Notes under the pieces: model-generated
What the model was told of the DNA's origin: nothing
Seen by the model: the letters and a program-made list of their open reading frames with translations, nothing else
Database searches by the model: none
Program-made: the position numbers and the translations under genes
Part shown: in pieces, positions 26,696 through 35,919 of the stretch
How positions within the stretch are numbered: position 1 is the first letter of the stretch
How the letters are laid out: each line of letters opens with the position of its first letter
NCBI RefSeq assembly: GCF_017744115.1
Contig: NZ_JAGHQW010000019.1
Span: forward strand, 35,329-99,328
Origin: Salinisphaera sp. G21_0
Lineage (GTDB): Bacteria; Pseudomonadota; Gammaproteobacteria; Pseudomonadales; Endozoicomonadaceae
Direction: 5' to 3'
Length of the DNA stretch: 64,000 bases

Positions 26696-27178
26696 CTATT
26701 CGGCTCGCTTCAATACTACTTCGGGCAGCGGATATTCATCAACAACGACCTTACCAGAGGAAGGCATGATTTCCGCTTTGCCTTTCACAACGGTTTTACC
26801 ATTCTGGTTGATCACATTGGTCGAGACGGTTGCACGTTTTCGCTGTTCGTTGATTTCCAGAATTTCCAGCTCAACCGTTACCGTATCACCGACTTTTACC
26901 GGGCGCAGGAATTTTAGCTCCTGGCCCAGATAGATACCACCGGGTCCCGGCAGTTTTGTCGCCAGGGCACAGGAAATCAGTGAGGCGGTCCACATGCCGT
27001 GGGCAATACGACCTTCGAACTGGGTGGTTGCGGCAAATGCCTCGTCCAGATGAACGGGATTAGTATCGCCGGATACTTTGGCAAACAGCAGGAGGTCTTC
27101 GTCGGTCAGTGTGCGGGTCAGGCTGGCTCTGGTGCCAATGGTTAATGCTTCGAATGGGATATTTTCCAGCTTGCGCAT
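26696..27178 (-). CDS. MaoC-family (R)-specific enoyl-CoA hydratase
   Basis: A 160-residue hot-dog-fold protein. The hydratase-2 motif appears as SGDTNPVHLDEAFA, with the catalytic Asp and His. FEGRIAHGMWTASLIS and LGQELKFLRPVKVGDTV are further family landmarks. Such enzymes hydrate trans-2-enoyl-CoA to (R)-3-hydroxyacyl-CoA, linking beta-oxidation with polyhydroxyalkanoate or other pathways. No PHA synthase is in the window. The ribosome-binding site is weak. Confidence 0.88.
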   Translation of the reverse strand: MRKLENIPFEALTIGTRASLTRTLTDEDLLLFAKVSGDTNPVHLDEAFAATTQFEGRIAHGMWTASLISCALATKLPGPGGIYLGQELKFLRPVKVGDTVTVELEILEINEQRKRATVSTNVINQNGKTVVKGKAEIMPSSGKVVVDEYPLPEVVLKRAE

Positions 27179-27308
27179 AAGTTAAGGCTCTATTGCTTTG
27201 TTAAGTATGGGTAACTGTTTGAGCAGTATATTTTCATTGGCAATGATTATCGCACCTATTGTGGGGTGTCGGGTACCGGAGAACTGCCGTCATGGTTTTT
27301 TCCTGACT

Positions 27309-28313
27309 TCAACGCTTTATTACCTGAGGGCAGGTGTCTGAATCGAGTGTGATTTGACTGCCGTGCCCGGATTGCCGCTTTTCAAGCCAGTTGCACAGCT
27401 GATCAATCACTTCCTGATGGTTGGTTTCATGAAATAATTCGTGTCTGGCACCTGGGTATAGCGTCAATGTCGTATTGCTGTGACCAGAACTGATCCATGC
27501 CTTTTGCAGGTTTTTTAAGCCATCCGGTGCGCTGACAGGGTCTTGGTCTCCCCCTATGATTAGCACTGGCAGCTGGTGGTTAATCTTCTTTAACAGGCTT
27601 TTGGAACTGATTTCCTGCAGCCCCCCGAACAGGTCATGCCAGAGCTGGTTGCTGCAACGAAAACCACAAAGCGGATCCTTGACATATCGCATAACCGATT
27701 CAGGATTGCGGCTTAACCAGTCAAACTCGGTCGTATTGGGTTTAAAGCGGTTGTTGTATCCGGCAAATGTCAGTTGGTGGATGACAGGGCTGTGCCCCAT
27801 CACTCCCTGGCGCAGGGTTTCAATTTTGGCGATCAGCCGGGCCAGCATCAGCAATGGCTTGGCCACAAAGTTTGACCCGGAGAGAATGGCACCGGATATA
27901 TTGGGGTTATGCCTGCCCAGATAACTTTGCAGTATATAACTTCCCATGCTGTGACCCAGAAGAAAGCAGGGTAGAGTTGGGTGCTGGGCAAGAGTGTGGT
28001 CAACAACCCGCTTCAGGTCCTGAACCACATTATTCCACCCATCATGATCACCAAAATGCCCCTGGCTGGACGTTTTATCTTTGTTGATGGTTGCGCCATG
28101 CCCGCGGTGATCATGGGCATAGACATGAAACCCTCTTCTGGTCAGCTGCTCAGCCAGCTCTTGGTAGCGGGCACCGTGCTCAGCCATGCCATGACTGATA
28201 TGTAGCACAGCCTTTGGATTTTTTTTCACCAGCCACTGGTAAACCGGAATACGGTGGTGGCCTGATTGGCTGTTGATGGTTACCAGTGATGGTGGCGATT
28301 CCGGGTGGGTCAT
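27309..28313 (-). CDS. Alpha/beta hydrolase, lysophospholipase/monoacylglycerol lipase type
   Basis: A 334-residue serine hydrolase. ISHGMAEHGARYQELAEQL and HDHRGHGAT are the oxyanion region and first strands of the PldB/monoglyceride-lipase family. LLGHSMGSYI holds the nucleophilic Ser. IGGDQDPVSAPDG supplies the Asp and GARHELFHE the His, so the triad is complete. It acts on lysophospholipids or monoacylglycerols. No signal peptide is seen. AAGGA precedes the ATG by about 7 nt. Confidence 0.88.
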   Translation of the reverse strand: MTHPESPPSLVTINSQSGHHRIPVYQWLVKKNPKAVLHISHGMAEHGARYQELAEQLTRRGFHVYAHDHRGHGATINKDKTSSQGHFGDHDGWNNVVQDLKRVVDHTLAQHPTLPCFLLGHSMGSYILQSYLGRHNPNISGAILSGSNFVAKPLLMLARLIAKIETLRQGVMGHSPVIHQLTFAGYNNRFKPNTTEFDWLSRNPESVMRYVKDPLCGFRCSNQLWHDLFGGLQEISSKSLLKKINHQLPVLIIGGDQDPVSAPDGLKNLQKAWISSGHSNTTLTLYPGARHELFHETNHQEVIDQLCNWLEKRQSGHGSQITLDSDTCPQVIKR

Positions 28314-28349
28314 ACGGCATCCTTGAATAGGCTATTAGATTCATTATGC

Positions 28350-29699
28350 TTAACATCTGAATTGAATGGAAACTGGCTCGAGTATCTTCACGTTTATTTT
28401 ATCAAAGTGTGGCTGAAGGTTGTCCGTAGTGATCACGGACAGTGCCTCTACCTCAATCATCTGTTCAATATCAAAAGAGGTGGCGTCACCGGAGCGGCTA
28501 TCGATCAGCTTGTATTTTTGCAGTGATAAAATCGTCCTCACTGACACATCACCATTATCAAGAACTCTTGCTTCCGTTCTTATTGCTCTTTCAGGCATTG
28601 ACAAACTCAGGTTTTTTCCAATGAAATACAGATTTAATAAATTGTGGAAAATATTGGCAGATCGTTGGCTACAGAGAAAAGTGAAGATGTGTACCTGTTT
28701 TTGAGAGCCCAGGATCTTGTCAAGTTTTGCTTCAATCAGGGATTGGAATAGCTGTTCACGAGTATCACGGTCTGTAAGGTTCCCTGTGTCAAAGGTCATT
28801 TGGTCGATAATAACACCACTCTCCTCTCTTTCCTTGAACGAGCAGGTTTTTGTATTGCTGTAAATGCCAAGCAGGGGGCGATCGGATGGAGAGTAAATGT
28901 CAATATTCATGCCTCTTAATAAATCATTGGAAAAAATGTCACTTAATTTCGTGTTGGAGGAGATTTTGAGATCTTTTTGATATTCTGTTTGCAGGTGCAG
29001 GTTGCACTCATCCAATTCTTTGTGCTCCAAATCGTCCATTGACATTGAGTAATGGTTTTGTGACAGGTTGGTTAAATGTCTTTTAATACCCAGGCCGCTA
29101 TTGATACAGGCTTCGGCCTGGTCAAAAACTGTGGTAATCGTTGTTATACTCCGGGCGGGATGGTCCGGGGTTTTTAAATGGTGTTCCACTGACTTTCTGT
29201 CATCTGTAAAGCGTTGAATAGCGCTGCCCGGGTTTTCGCCGAATGTTATCAGGTAGTAATTTGTCAGGGTTTGTAATTGCTCATCCCAGGATAATGTCAG
29301 CTTATTTAATTGGTTCAGAAGTTTGCTCATTCTATTTGGTGAAAGAATGCTGCCAATAAAAACCTTAATTGCCCTGGTTTCGGTGATATACTGCCAAAGA
29401 CGTATAAATTCCTTAACGGGTTTGGTCATGTCAGGATCCCCGGATAAACGAGGTGTACTCTTGTTGTAGAGTGGCGTTGTCCGCTTGCTCTGAAGCGATG
29501 ACACAGGCCATCGCTGACTCACTAATGGCTGAAGAAGAGGTACCGATATCAATCGCTCGGAAAGATTGGTGCTCATTGATGAATTTATGGGGCAAGAAGA
29601 TTGTGGTTGTGCTGTCTTCAGTGGCCTTTGTGCTTTATGGTGATCAGATGGTGGCGTGTAAGTGCCTGTCAGCAGGTGATTGCCGTTTATTCTGTCCAT
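28350..29699 (-). CDS. Unknown effector-like protein (449 aa)
   Basis: A 449-residue protein I do not recognise. The first 85 residues are Ser/Thr/Pro-rich and probably disordered, resembling the N-termini of the other accessory proteins here. The rest alternates helices and strands, including VKEFIRLWQYITETRAIKVFIGS and a C-terminal half with LLGIYSNTKTCSFKE and HIFTFLCSQRSANIFHNLLNL. It contains no signal peptide, membrane helix or catalytic motif. It lies 36 bp from the lipase gene on the same strand but differs in composition, which suggests an inserted accessory gene. Confidence 0.55.
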   Translation of the reverse strand: MDRINGNHLLTGTYTPPSDHHKAQRPLKTAQPQSSCPINSSMSTNLSERLISVPLLQPLVSQRWPVSSLQSKRTTPLYNKSTPRLSGDPDMTKPVKEFIRLWQYITETRAIKVFIGSILSPNRMSKLLNQLNKLTLSWDEQLQTLTNYYLITFGENPGSAIQRFTDDRKSVEHHLKTPDHPARSITTITTVFDQAEACINSGLGIKRHLTNLSQNHYSMSMDDLEHKELDECNLHLQTEYQKDLKISSNTKLSDIFSNDLLRGMNIDIYSPSDRPLLGIYSNTKTCSFKEREESGVIIDQMTFDTGNLTDRDTREQLFQSLIEAKLDKILGSQKQVHIFTFLCSQRSANIFHNLLNLYFIGKNLSLSMPERAIRTEARVLDNGDVSVRTILSLQKYKLIDSRSGDATSFDIEQMIEVEALSVITTDNLQPHFDKINVKILEPVSIQFRC

Positions 29700-29903
29700 T
29701 GGCTTTTCTCTTGTGAATACTATTGTTCAGCCCTTCGTTGAAAACAGGTTAGAAGTATTTACCGCAGGTCGTCTATCAGGAGCAGCAGAAAACTGATAAT
29801 CTCGAAAGATTTTCCAATGCGATAGTCTGCAAGACAGGTTGAACAGTTTGCGAGCCAGTTTTTATTCTATACAGCTCCATCATGGATGTGGGAGGCGTAC
29901 TCC

Positions 29904-31586
29904 ATGACCACCGGTTTCTGGAAAGACAAGTACCCGAAAGGTATTCCTGCAACGATTGATGTTGGTCAGTATCGCTCAATTATTGATGTACTGGAGTACA
30001 GCACCCGCAAGTTTGCCAGCAAACCGGCATTCAGCAACATGGGGCATGAGCTGAGCTATTCCCGTCTTTATGAGCTTAGTGGGCATTTCTGCAGTTATCT
30101 GCAAAATCACACCGATTTGCGCCCCGGCGATCGTATAGCCATTATGCTGCCCAATGTCATGCAGTTTCCTGTGGCAGTCTTTGGTGCACTGCGTGCGGGA
30201 TTAATTGTGGTGAACACCAATCCGCTCTATACCGAACGTGAGATGGAGCACCAGTTCCTTGATTCCGGTGCCAAGGCGCTGGTGGTGTTGGCCAACATGG
30301 CGCACATGGCTGAGAAGGTGATTCCCAAAACAGCCATCAAGCATGTTGTGGTGACGCAGGTCGGAGATTTGCTGCCCACCTTTAAGCGGACGCTGGTGAA
30401 TCTGGTGGTCAAATACGTTAAGAAAATGGTGCCGGATTATTTGCTGCCATCGGCGGTGTCATTTACCACTGTTCTCAGCCGGGGAGCCCTGCATCATTGC
30501 ACGGATATTCGGCGGGAAAATGATGATGTTGCCATCTTGCAGTATACCGGTGGTACGACAGGTGTCGCTAAAGGTGCCATGCTGACTCACCGCAATATTC
30601 TCAGCAATATGTTCCAGGTCAAGGCGCTTGTTGGGGGTAATTTGCGGGAAGGCGAGGAGCTGATTATTGCGCCACTGCCGCTTTATCATATTTTTGCTTT
30701 TACCGTGCATTGTATGGTGGCTATCTTGCTGGGTGAGCATAACATGCTTATTACCAACCCGCGGGATATGAAATCCTTTATCAGGGATTTGACCGGTAAG
30801 CCTTTCAGTATGTTTATTGGTCTGAATACTCTGTTTGTCGGGCTGATGAACCAGGAAGCCTTCCGTCGTCTTGATTTCTCCTATTTGAAAAACACTATTT
30901 CTGGTGGGATGGCGCTGCAACTGGATACTGCGGAGCGATGGGAGAACCTGACCGGCAGTCGCATCTGTGAAGGTTATGGTATGACAGAAACATCGCCGGT
31001 GGTGACGATTAATCCACTGGGTAAAATCAAACTGGGCACCATCGGCCTGCCAGTGCCGTCCTGTGAATTGAAAGTGGTTGATGCTGAAGATCAGGACCTG
31101 CCCATTGGCGAAGTGGGTGAACTCTGCATAAAAGGCCCTCAGGTGATGAAGGGCTACTGGCAGAGTGAACAGGCCACTGAAGAAGCGTTTCTGGATGGCT
31201 GGCTGAGAACCGGCGACATTGCCCGAATAGATGAGGAAGGTTATGTTACCATTGTCGATCGCAAAAAGGACATGATCTGTATTTCCGGTTTCAATGTGTA
31301 CCCGAATGAACTGGAGGAGGTGCTCTCTGCCCACCCTGATGTCTCTCAGTGTGCTGTGATCGGTGTTCCTGACAAGCGCTCGGGTGAGGCGATCAAGGTG
31401 TTTGTGGTGTCCAGTAATCCGGGGCTGACCAAAGAAGAAGTGATTCACTTTTTCCGGCAGAACCTGACGGGCTATAAAGTACCCAAAATGGTTGAGTTCA
31501 GAGATGAGCTACCCACGACCAATGTGGGTAAAATCCTCCGTCGTCATTTGCGTGATGAAGAGCTGGCAGCCCGGGGCAGCCAGTAG
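29904..31586 (+). CDS. fadD: Long-chain fatty-acid-CoA ligase
   Basis: A 560-residue AMP-forming ligase, almost the length of E. coli FadD. It activates fatty acids to acyl-CoA at the inner membrane. The P-loop YTGGTTGVAKGAM and the motif GYGMTETSP are present. GWLRTGDIARIDEEGYVTI and VDRKKDMICISGFNVYP complete the adenylate-forming signature. The ATG at 29904 was chosen because TGGGAGG lies 8 nt upstream; an in-frame ATG at 29886 lacks one. It is followed by a small terminator. Confidence 0.95.
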   Translation: MTTGFWKDKYPKGIPATIDVGQYRSIIDVLEYSTRKFASKPAFSNMGHELSYSRLYELSGHFCSYLQNHTDLRPGDRIAIMLPNVMQFPVAVFGALRAGLIVVNTNPLYTEREMEHQFLDSGAKALVVLANMAHMAEKVIPKTAIKHVVVTQVGDLLPTFKRTLVNLVVKYVKKMVPDYLLPSAVSFTTVLSRGALHHCTDIRRENDDVAILQYTGGTTGVAKGAMLTHRNILSNMFQVKALVGGNLREGEELIIAPLPLYHIFAFTVHCMVAILLGEHNMLITNPRDMKSFIRDLTGKPFSMFIGLNTLFVGLMNQEAFRRLDFSYLKNTISGGMALQLDTAERWENLTGSRICEGYGMTETSPVVTINPLGKIKLGTIGLPVPSCELKVVDAEDQDLPIGEVGELCIKGPQVMKGYWQSEQATEEAFLDGWLRTGDIARIDEEGYVTIVDRKKDMICISGFNVYPNELEEVLSAHPDVSQCAVIGVPDKRSGEAIKVFVVSSNPGLTKEEVIHFFRQNLTGYKVPKMVEFRDELPTTNVGKILRRHLRDEELAARGSQ

Positions 31587-31657
31587 GGGAAAGTGCTACT
31601 TGTCCGGGTAATGACAGTTGTCCGGGATATTTAATGTGTGGATAGAATTCCTGTCGG

Positions 31658-31678
31658 GCGGCCATTCAGGCCGCTTTT
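31658..31678 (+). terminator. Short terminator after fadD
   Basis: GCGGCC-ATTCA-GGCCGC is a perfect 6-bp GC stem followed by TTTT, 72 bp past the fadD stop and before hrpA. Confidence 0.65.
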
Positions 31679-31724
31679 CCAAACCAGTATAATTCACTGA
31701 TTCCATATAAACGGGAGTACCTGG

Positions 31725-34700
31725 GTGTCCGGCTTTTCCGATAAGCAACTGCGCCAGTCCATCAATCAATGCATGATACGTGACCGTTACCGCTTGCGTG
31801 GTCAATTGCGTCGGCTGAAACGGGATGATGAGGCAGGTCTGGAGCGGATTCAGAAAAAAATAGCGTCATCGCTGTTGCTGGTAGAGCTGCGACAAGCAGC
31901 GCTTCCTGAAGTCCGTTATGAGCAGGCGTTACCGGTGATTGACCGGAAAGAGGATATCGCCAGGGCTATCCGTGATCACCAGGTAGTGGTGATCGCCGGT
32001 GAAACAGGCTCAGGCAAGACAACCCAGTTGCCAAAAATCTGTCTTGAGGCGGGTCGTGGTATTTTTGGCACGATTGCCCATACTCAGCCCCGGCGACTGG
32101 CCGCCCGTTCCGTTGCCAATCGCATTGCTGAAGAGCTTGGGGGAGTCGTGGGTGAGCAGGTTGGTTACCAGGTGCGTTTCACCGATCACTCCACCGAAAC
32201 CACCCTGATCAAGTTGATGACTGACGGTATTCTGCTGGCTGAGATCCAGAATGACCGGTTTCTTAACCGCTATGACACCCTGATCATTGATGAAGCCCAT
32301 GAGCGCAGCCTGAATATTGATTTCCTTCTGGGCTATATCAAGCTGATTCTGCCTAAACGACCAGACCTGAAAGTCATCATCACGTCAGCTACCATTGATG
32401 TCGAACGGTTTTCAAAGCACTTTGATCAAGCGCCGGTGATCGAAGTCTCGGGCAGAACCTATCCGGTAGAGACATTATATCGTCCACTGGAAGATCTTGA
32501 GCTGGAAGGGCGTGATGCTGACCAGCGATTACAGCAGGGGATTCTGGCAGCACTGGAAGAGATTGACAGCCTTGAACGCGCAGGAAAGGGCAAACCACTG
32601 GGCGATGTGCTGGTGTTTCTCAGTGGTGAACGGGATATCCGGGAAACTCACCAGTTCCTCCGGGATGCCAAACTGCCCCATACTGACATTCTGCCATTGT
32701 ATGCCCGCCTTTCTGCCGCCGAGCAGAACCGGATCTTCCAGGAACACTCCGGTCGTCGTGTTATTTTGTCCACCAACGTTGCCGAAACCTCGTTAACGGT
32801 GCCGGGTATTCGCTATGTGATTGATCCGGGCACTGCGCGTATCAGCCGCTACAGTGTCCGGTCAAAAGTCCAGCGACTGCCGGTAGAAGCCGTGTCACAG
32901 GCATCGGCCAATCAGCGTAAAGGGCGCTGTGGTCGTGTTGCCGAAGGTATCTGTATTCGCCTTTACTCTGAGGAGGATTTTCTTTCCCGTCCGGAGTTTA
33001 CCGATCCGGAGATTCTCAGAACCAACCTGGCGGCGGTGATCTTGCAGATGTTGCGAATGGGGCTGGGGGATATTGCCGCGTTTCCGTTTGTTGATCCACC
33101 GGATGGCAAAGCCATTAATGATGGCTTCAAGCTGCTGCAGGAGCTGGTGGCGGTGGGGAAAGACCGGCGTATTACCCCGATTGGCCGACAGCTGGGGCAG
33201 CTGCCGGTGGATCCCCGCCTTGGACGGATGCTGATCGAAGCTAATAAAAACAATGCCCTGCATGAAGTATTGATTATTGTCAGTGCCCTGGCGGCACAGG
33301 ATCCCAGGGAACGCCCGCAGGACAAACAGCAGGCAGCAGATCAGCGACACCGTGAGTTTTATCACGATGATTCGGACTTTATGACCTATGTGAATCTCTG
33401 GGAAGCTTATGAGGAACAGCGGCAGGCCCTGTCCCAGAACCAGCTGCGCAAATACTGCAATAAACAGTTTCTGTCTTTTATGCGCATGCGCGAGTGGCGC
33501 GACCTCCATCGACAGCTGACACTGGCCTGTAAAGACCTGCAATTCCGCTTGAATGACAGCCCTGCCAGCTATGGTGATGTTCACAAATCACTGCTATCCG
33601 GCCTTTTGTCCCAGTTGGGCAGTAAAGATGATGAAGCGGATTATATGGGGGCCAGAAACCGGCGCTTTTATCTGTTTCCGGCATCGACGCTTTATAAGCG
33701 CAAGCCCAAATGGGTGATGGCGGCGGAGCTGGTGGAAACCTCCAGGCTTTTTGCCCGAACCAATGCCAAACTGGAGCCCCAATGGATTGAGCCGCTGGCA
33801 ACGCATCTGGTGAAGCGGAATTATTTTGAACCCCACTGGGAGAAGAAGCGTGCCCAGGTGGTGGCGTTTGAGCAGGTCACACTGTATGGATTGATTGTGG
33901 TCGGCCGTCGTCGGGTAAATTATGGCCCGATAGATCCGGTGGTTGCCCGGGAGATCTTTATCCGTGAAGCCCTGGTTGAAGGGCACTTTGATTCCAAAGG
34001 GGCGTTTCAGAAGCATAATCTGGCATTGATTGACGAAGTGGATGAGCTGGAAGCGAAGTCCCGCCGCCGGGATATTCTGGTGGACAGTGACACGCTCTAC
34101 CACTTTTACGATGCCCTGATTCCTGCGGATATCTGTAACGGTGCGGGCTTTGAGCAGTGGCGCAAGGGGGCTGAACGACAGAAGCCTGATTTGCTGCACC
34201 TTACCAAAGACTATCTTATGCAGCATGAAGCAGAGCATATCACCGTCAACCGATACCCGGATCGCTTCCGCTGGGACGGGCTGGAGCTGCCCCTCAGTTA
34301 TCACTTTGCCCCGGGTGAGCCGGATGACGGCGTCACCCTGACCGTGCCTGTGGAGGCATTAAGGTTGCTGCCCAGGCATCGTCTGGAGTGGCTGGTGCCC
34401 GGAATGCTGTTCGACAAGTGTGTGGCCCTGGTTCGATCCATGCCCAAGCCGGTGCGCAAGAACTTTGTCCCGGTGCCTGATTTTGTCAACGGTGCCCTGG
34501 AATCGCTCTCTGCCTGTGACGAGCCGCTGACCGACATGCTTGGGCGACAGCTGACCCGTATGTCCGGTGTGCGTATTCTCGAAGAGCACTGGAACCGGGA
34601 TAACCTGGAGGCGCACTTGCTGATGAATATCCGGGTGGTGAATGAAGATGGCGATGTTATTGGCCAGGGGCGTGATTTGCATCAGCTCCGGCAACAGTTC

Positions 34701-35621
34701 TCTGATCATGTGCAGGATACCATCCGCAAGCTGGCGAAAAGTCATCTGGAACAGGAAGGTCTGCTGGACTGGACCTGTGGCGAGCTGCCCCATGAAATTA
34801 CCCGCAAAGCCGGGGGGCTGGTATTAAAGTCATACCCGGCTCTGGTTGACCAGCGTGATTCCGTGGCTGTTCAGCTGTTTGAGAGTCCGGCGATGGCCGA
34901 CGTTGAAAACCGCAAAGGGTTGACCCGACTGCTCAGGATCAGGCTGTCCACCCAGCTGAAGTTTGCCTTGAGTAAAATGGCTCGATTGAAAGAAACCAGG
35001 TTGCTGGCCACTAACCTGATGAATCAGAACCTGCTTGAAGATGATGTGCAGAGTTTGATTATCAGTGGCGTCTATCTGAATAAGGACAGCGAGCTGCCCA
35101 GAAACCGTGAATCATTTATGGCATTGCTGGAGCAGCGTAAAGGCGACATTGTACCTTTTGCCGAGAAGATTGATCCCATTCTTAATGAGATCTTTCGTAT
35201 TGCCCAGGGGATTAGCCGACAGCTGAAAGGTAAGATCAGCTTTGATCGGGCCCTGGCCCTGGCGGATATCAAGCAGCATATGCAAAGGCTGTTGCAACCG
35301 GGGTTTATGACTTCAGCGGGTATGGAGTGGCTAAGCCATTATCCTCGTTATTTCAAGGCGATTGAGGTCAGGCTGGAGAAGCTGCCAGCCCAGGTAAACC
35401 GTGATCGGGCCTGGACGGAAGAGCTGACCGCTCTGCAGCAGAAATATGATAAGCGCCGGGAGGCTCATTATCAGCATAAAGTGATCGATCCAAATCTTCA
35501 GCAGTTCTATTGGATGATTGAAGAGTACCGGGTTTCCCTGTTTGCCCAGCAACTGGGCACTCGATTTCCGGTATCGGACAAACGACTGCGGAAATTGTGG
35601 GAAGAGGTGGAAGCGATTTAA
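31725..35621 (+). CDS. hrpA: ATP-dependent RNA helicase HrpA (DEAH box)
   Basis: A 1298-residue helicase, against 1300 in E. coli. Walker A is GETGSGKTTQ (92-101), the DEAH box is at 189-192 in IIDEAHERS, and SAT follows in ITSATID. RKGRCGRVAEG supplies motif VI. The helicase-associated and OB-fold region and a long C-terminal DUF3418 region follow. HrpA acts on mRNA and rescues stalled or collided ribosomes. The start is a GTG at 31725 with GGGAG 7 nt upstream. Nothing is unusual. Confidence 0.96.
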   Translation: MSGFSDKQLRQSINQCMIRDRYRLRGQLRRLKRDDEAGLERIQKKIASSLLLVELRQAALPEVRYEQALPVIDRKEDIARAIRDHQVVVIAGETGSGKTTQLPKICLEAGRGIFGTIAHTQPRRLAARSVANRIAEELGGVVGEQVGYQVRFTDHSTETTLIKLMTDGILLAEIQNDRFLNRYDTLIIDEAHERSLNIDFLLGYIKLILPKRPDLKVIITSATIDVERFSKHFDQAPVIEVSGRTYPVETLYRPLEDLELEGRDADQRLQQGILAALEEIDSLERAGKGKPLGDVLVFLSGERDIRETHQFLRDAKLPHTDILPLYARLSAAEQNRIFQEHSGRRVILSTNVAETSLTVPGIRYVIDPGTARISRYSVRSKVQRLPVEAVSQASANQRKGRCGRVAEGICIRLYSEEDFLSRPEFTDPEILRTNLAAVILQMLRMGLGDIAAFPFVDPPDGKAINDGFKLLQELVAVGKDRRITPIGRQLGQLPVDPRLGRMLIEANKNNALHEVLIIVSALAAQDPRERPQDKQQAADQRHREFYHDDSDFMTYVNLWEAYEEQRQALSQNQLRKYCNKQFLSFMRMREWRDLHRQLTLACKDLQFRLNDSPASYGDVHKSLLSGLLSQLGSKDDEADYMGARNRRFYLFPASTLYKRKPKWVMAAELVETSRLFARTNAKLEPQWIEPLATHLVKRNYFEPHWEKKRAQVVAFEQVTLYGLIVVGRRRVNYGPIDPVVAREIFIREALVEGHFDSKGAFQKHNLALIDEVDELEAKSRRRDILVDSDTLYHFYDALIPADICNGAGFEQWRKGAERQKPDLLHLTKDYLMQHEAEHITVNRYPDRFRWDGLELPLSYHFAPGEPDDGVTLTVPVEALRLLPRHRLEWLVPGMLFDKCVALVRSMPKPVRKNFVPVPDFVNGALESLSACDEPLTDMLGRQLTRMSGVRILEEHWNRDNLEAHLLMNIRVVNEDGDVIGQGRDLHQLRQQFSDHVQDTIRKLAKSHLEQEGLLDWTCGELPHEITRKAGGLVLKSYPALVDQRDSVAVQLFESPAMADVENRKGLTRLLRIRLSTQLKFALSKMARLKETRLLATNLMNQNLLEDDVQSLIISGVYLNKDSELPRNRESFMALLEQRKGDIVPFAEKIDPILNEIFRIAQGISRQLKGKISFDRALALADIKQHMQRLLQPGFMTSAGMEWLSHYPRYFKAIEVRLEKLPAQVNRDRAWTEELTALQQKYDKRREAHYQHKVIDPNLQQFYWMIEEYRVSLFAQQLGTRFPVSDKRLRKLWEEVEAI

Positions 35622-35640
35622 GTCATCAGTGCTTTCCCTC

Positions 35641-35700
35641 TAAGTAGCTGGCACAAGGAGTCAGAAATATGTGATTTCAATGGTTAGCTACTTATGACTC
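35641..35700 (+). other. Interleaved inverted repeats, possible pseudoknot
   Basis: TAAGTAGCT (35641-35649) pairs with AGCTACTTA (35686-35694). GAGTCA (35658-35663), inside that loop, pairs with TGACTC (35695-35700) just outside, giving the interleaved order of an H-type pseudoknot. It lies 20 bp after hrpA and 220 bp before the porin. It could be an RNA structure or a DNA-level repeat. Confidence 0.35.
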
Positions 35701-35919
35701 TGTAGTTATGGAGTGTTACTGGCTGTATTACCGTTGAAATAAAAACTTCATTTGATCTTAACCTTTCTGAAATATCCCGTCTCCAAGATACCTTCCGCAG
35801 TAATCAAAAAGTGCCAGGGGAAAATGATTTAATTGGTACCGCTGAAAACAGCTGTCATTAATCACGATCATTTTGGCATTGAAGGACAAGACAAAAACAC
35901 TAAATGGGAATATCTGGGA

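Noticed and set aside
30459..31448. 329-codon frame antisense to fadD
   Set aside because: fadD is intact over this stretch with all motifs; the antisense frame shows no family features.
35852..35869. Possible Pho box upstream of the OprP-like porin
   Set aside because: One perfect CTGTCAT half but the second direct repeat is absent at the required spacing.
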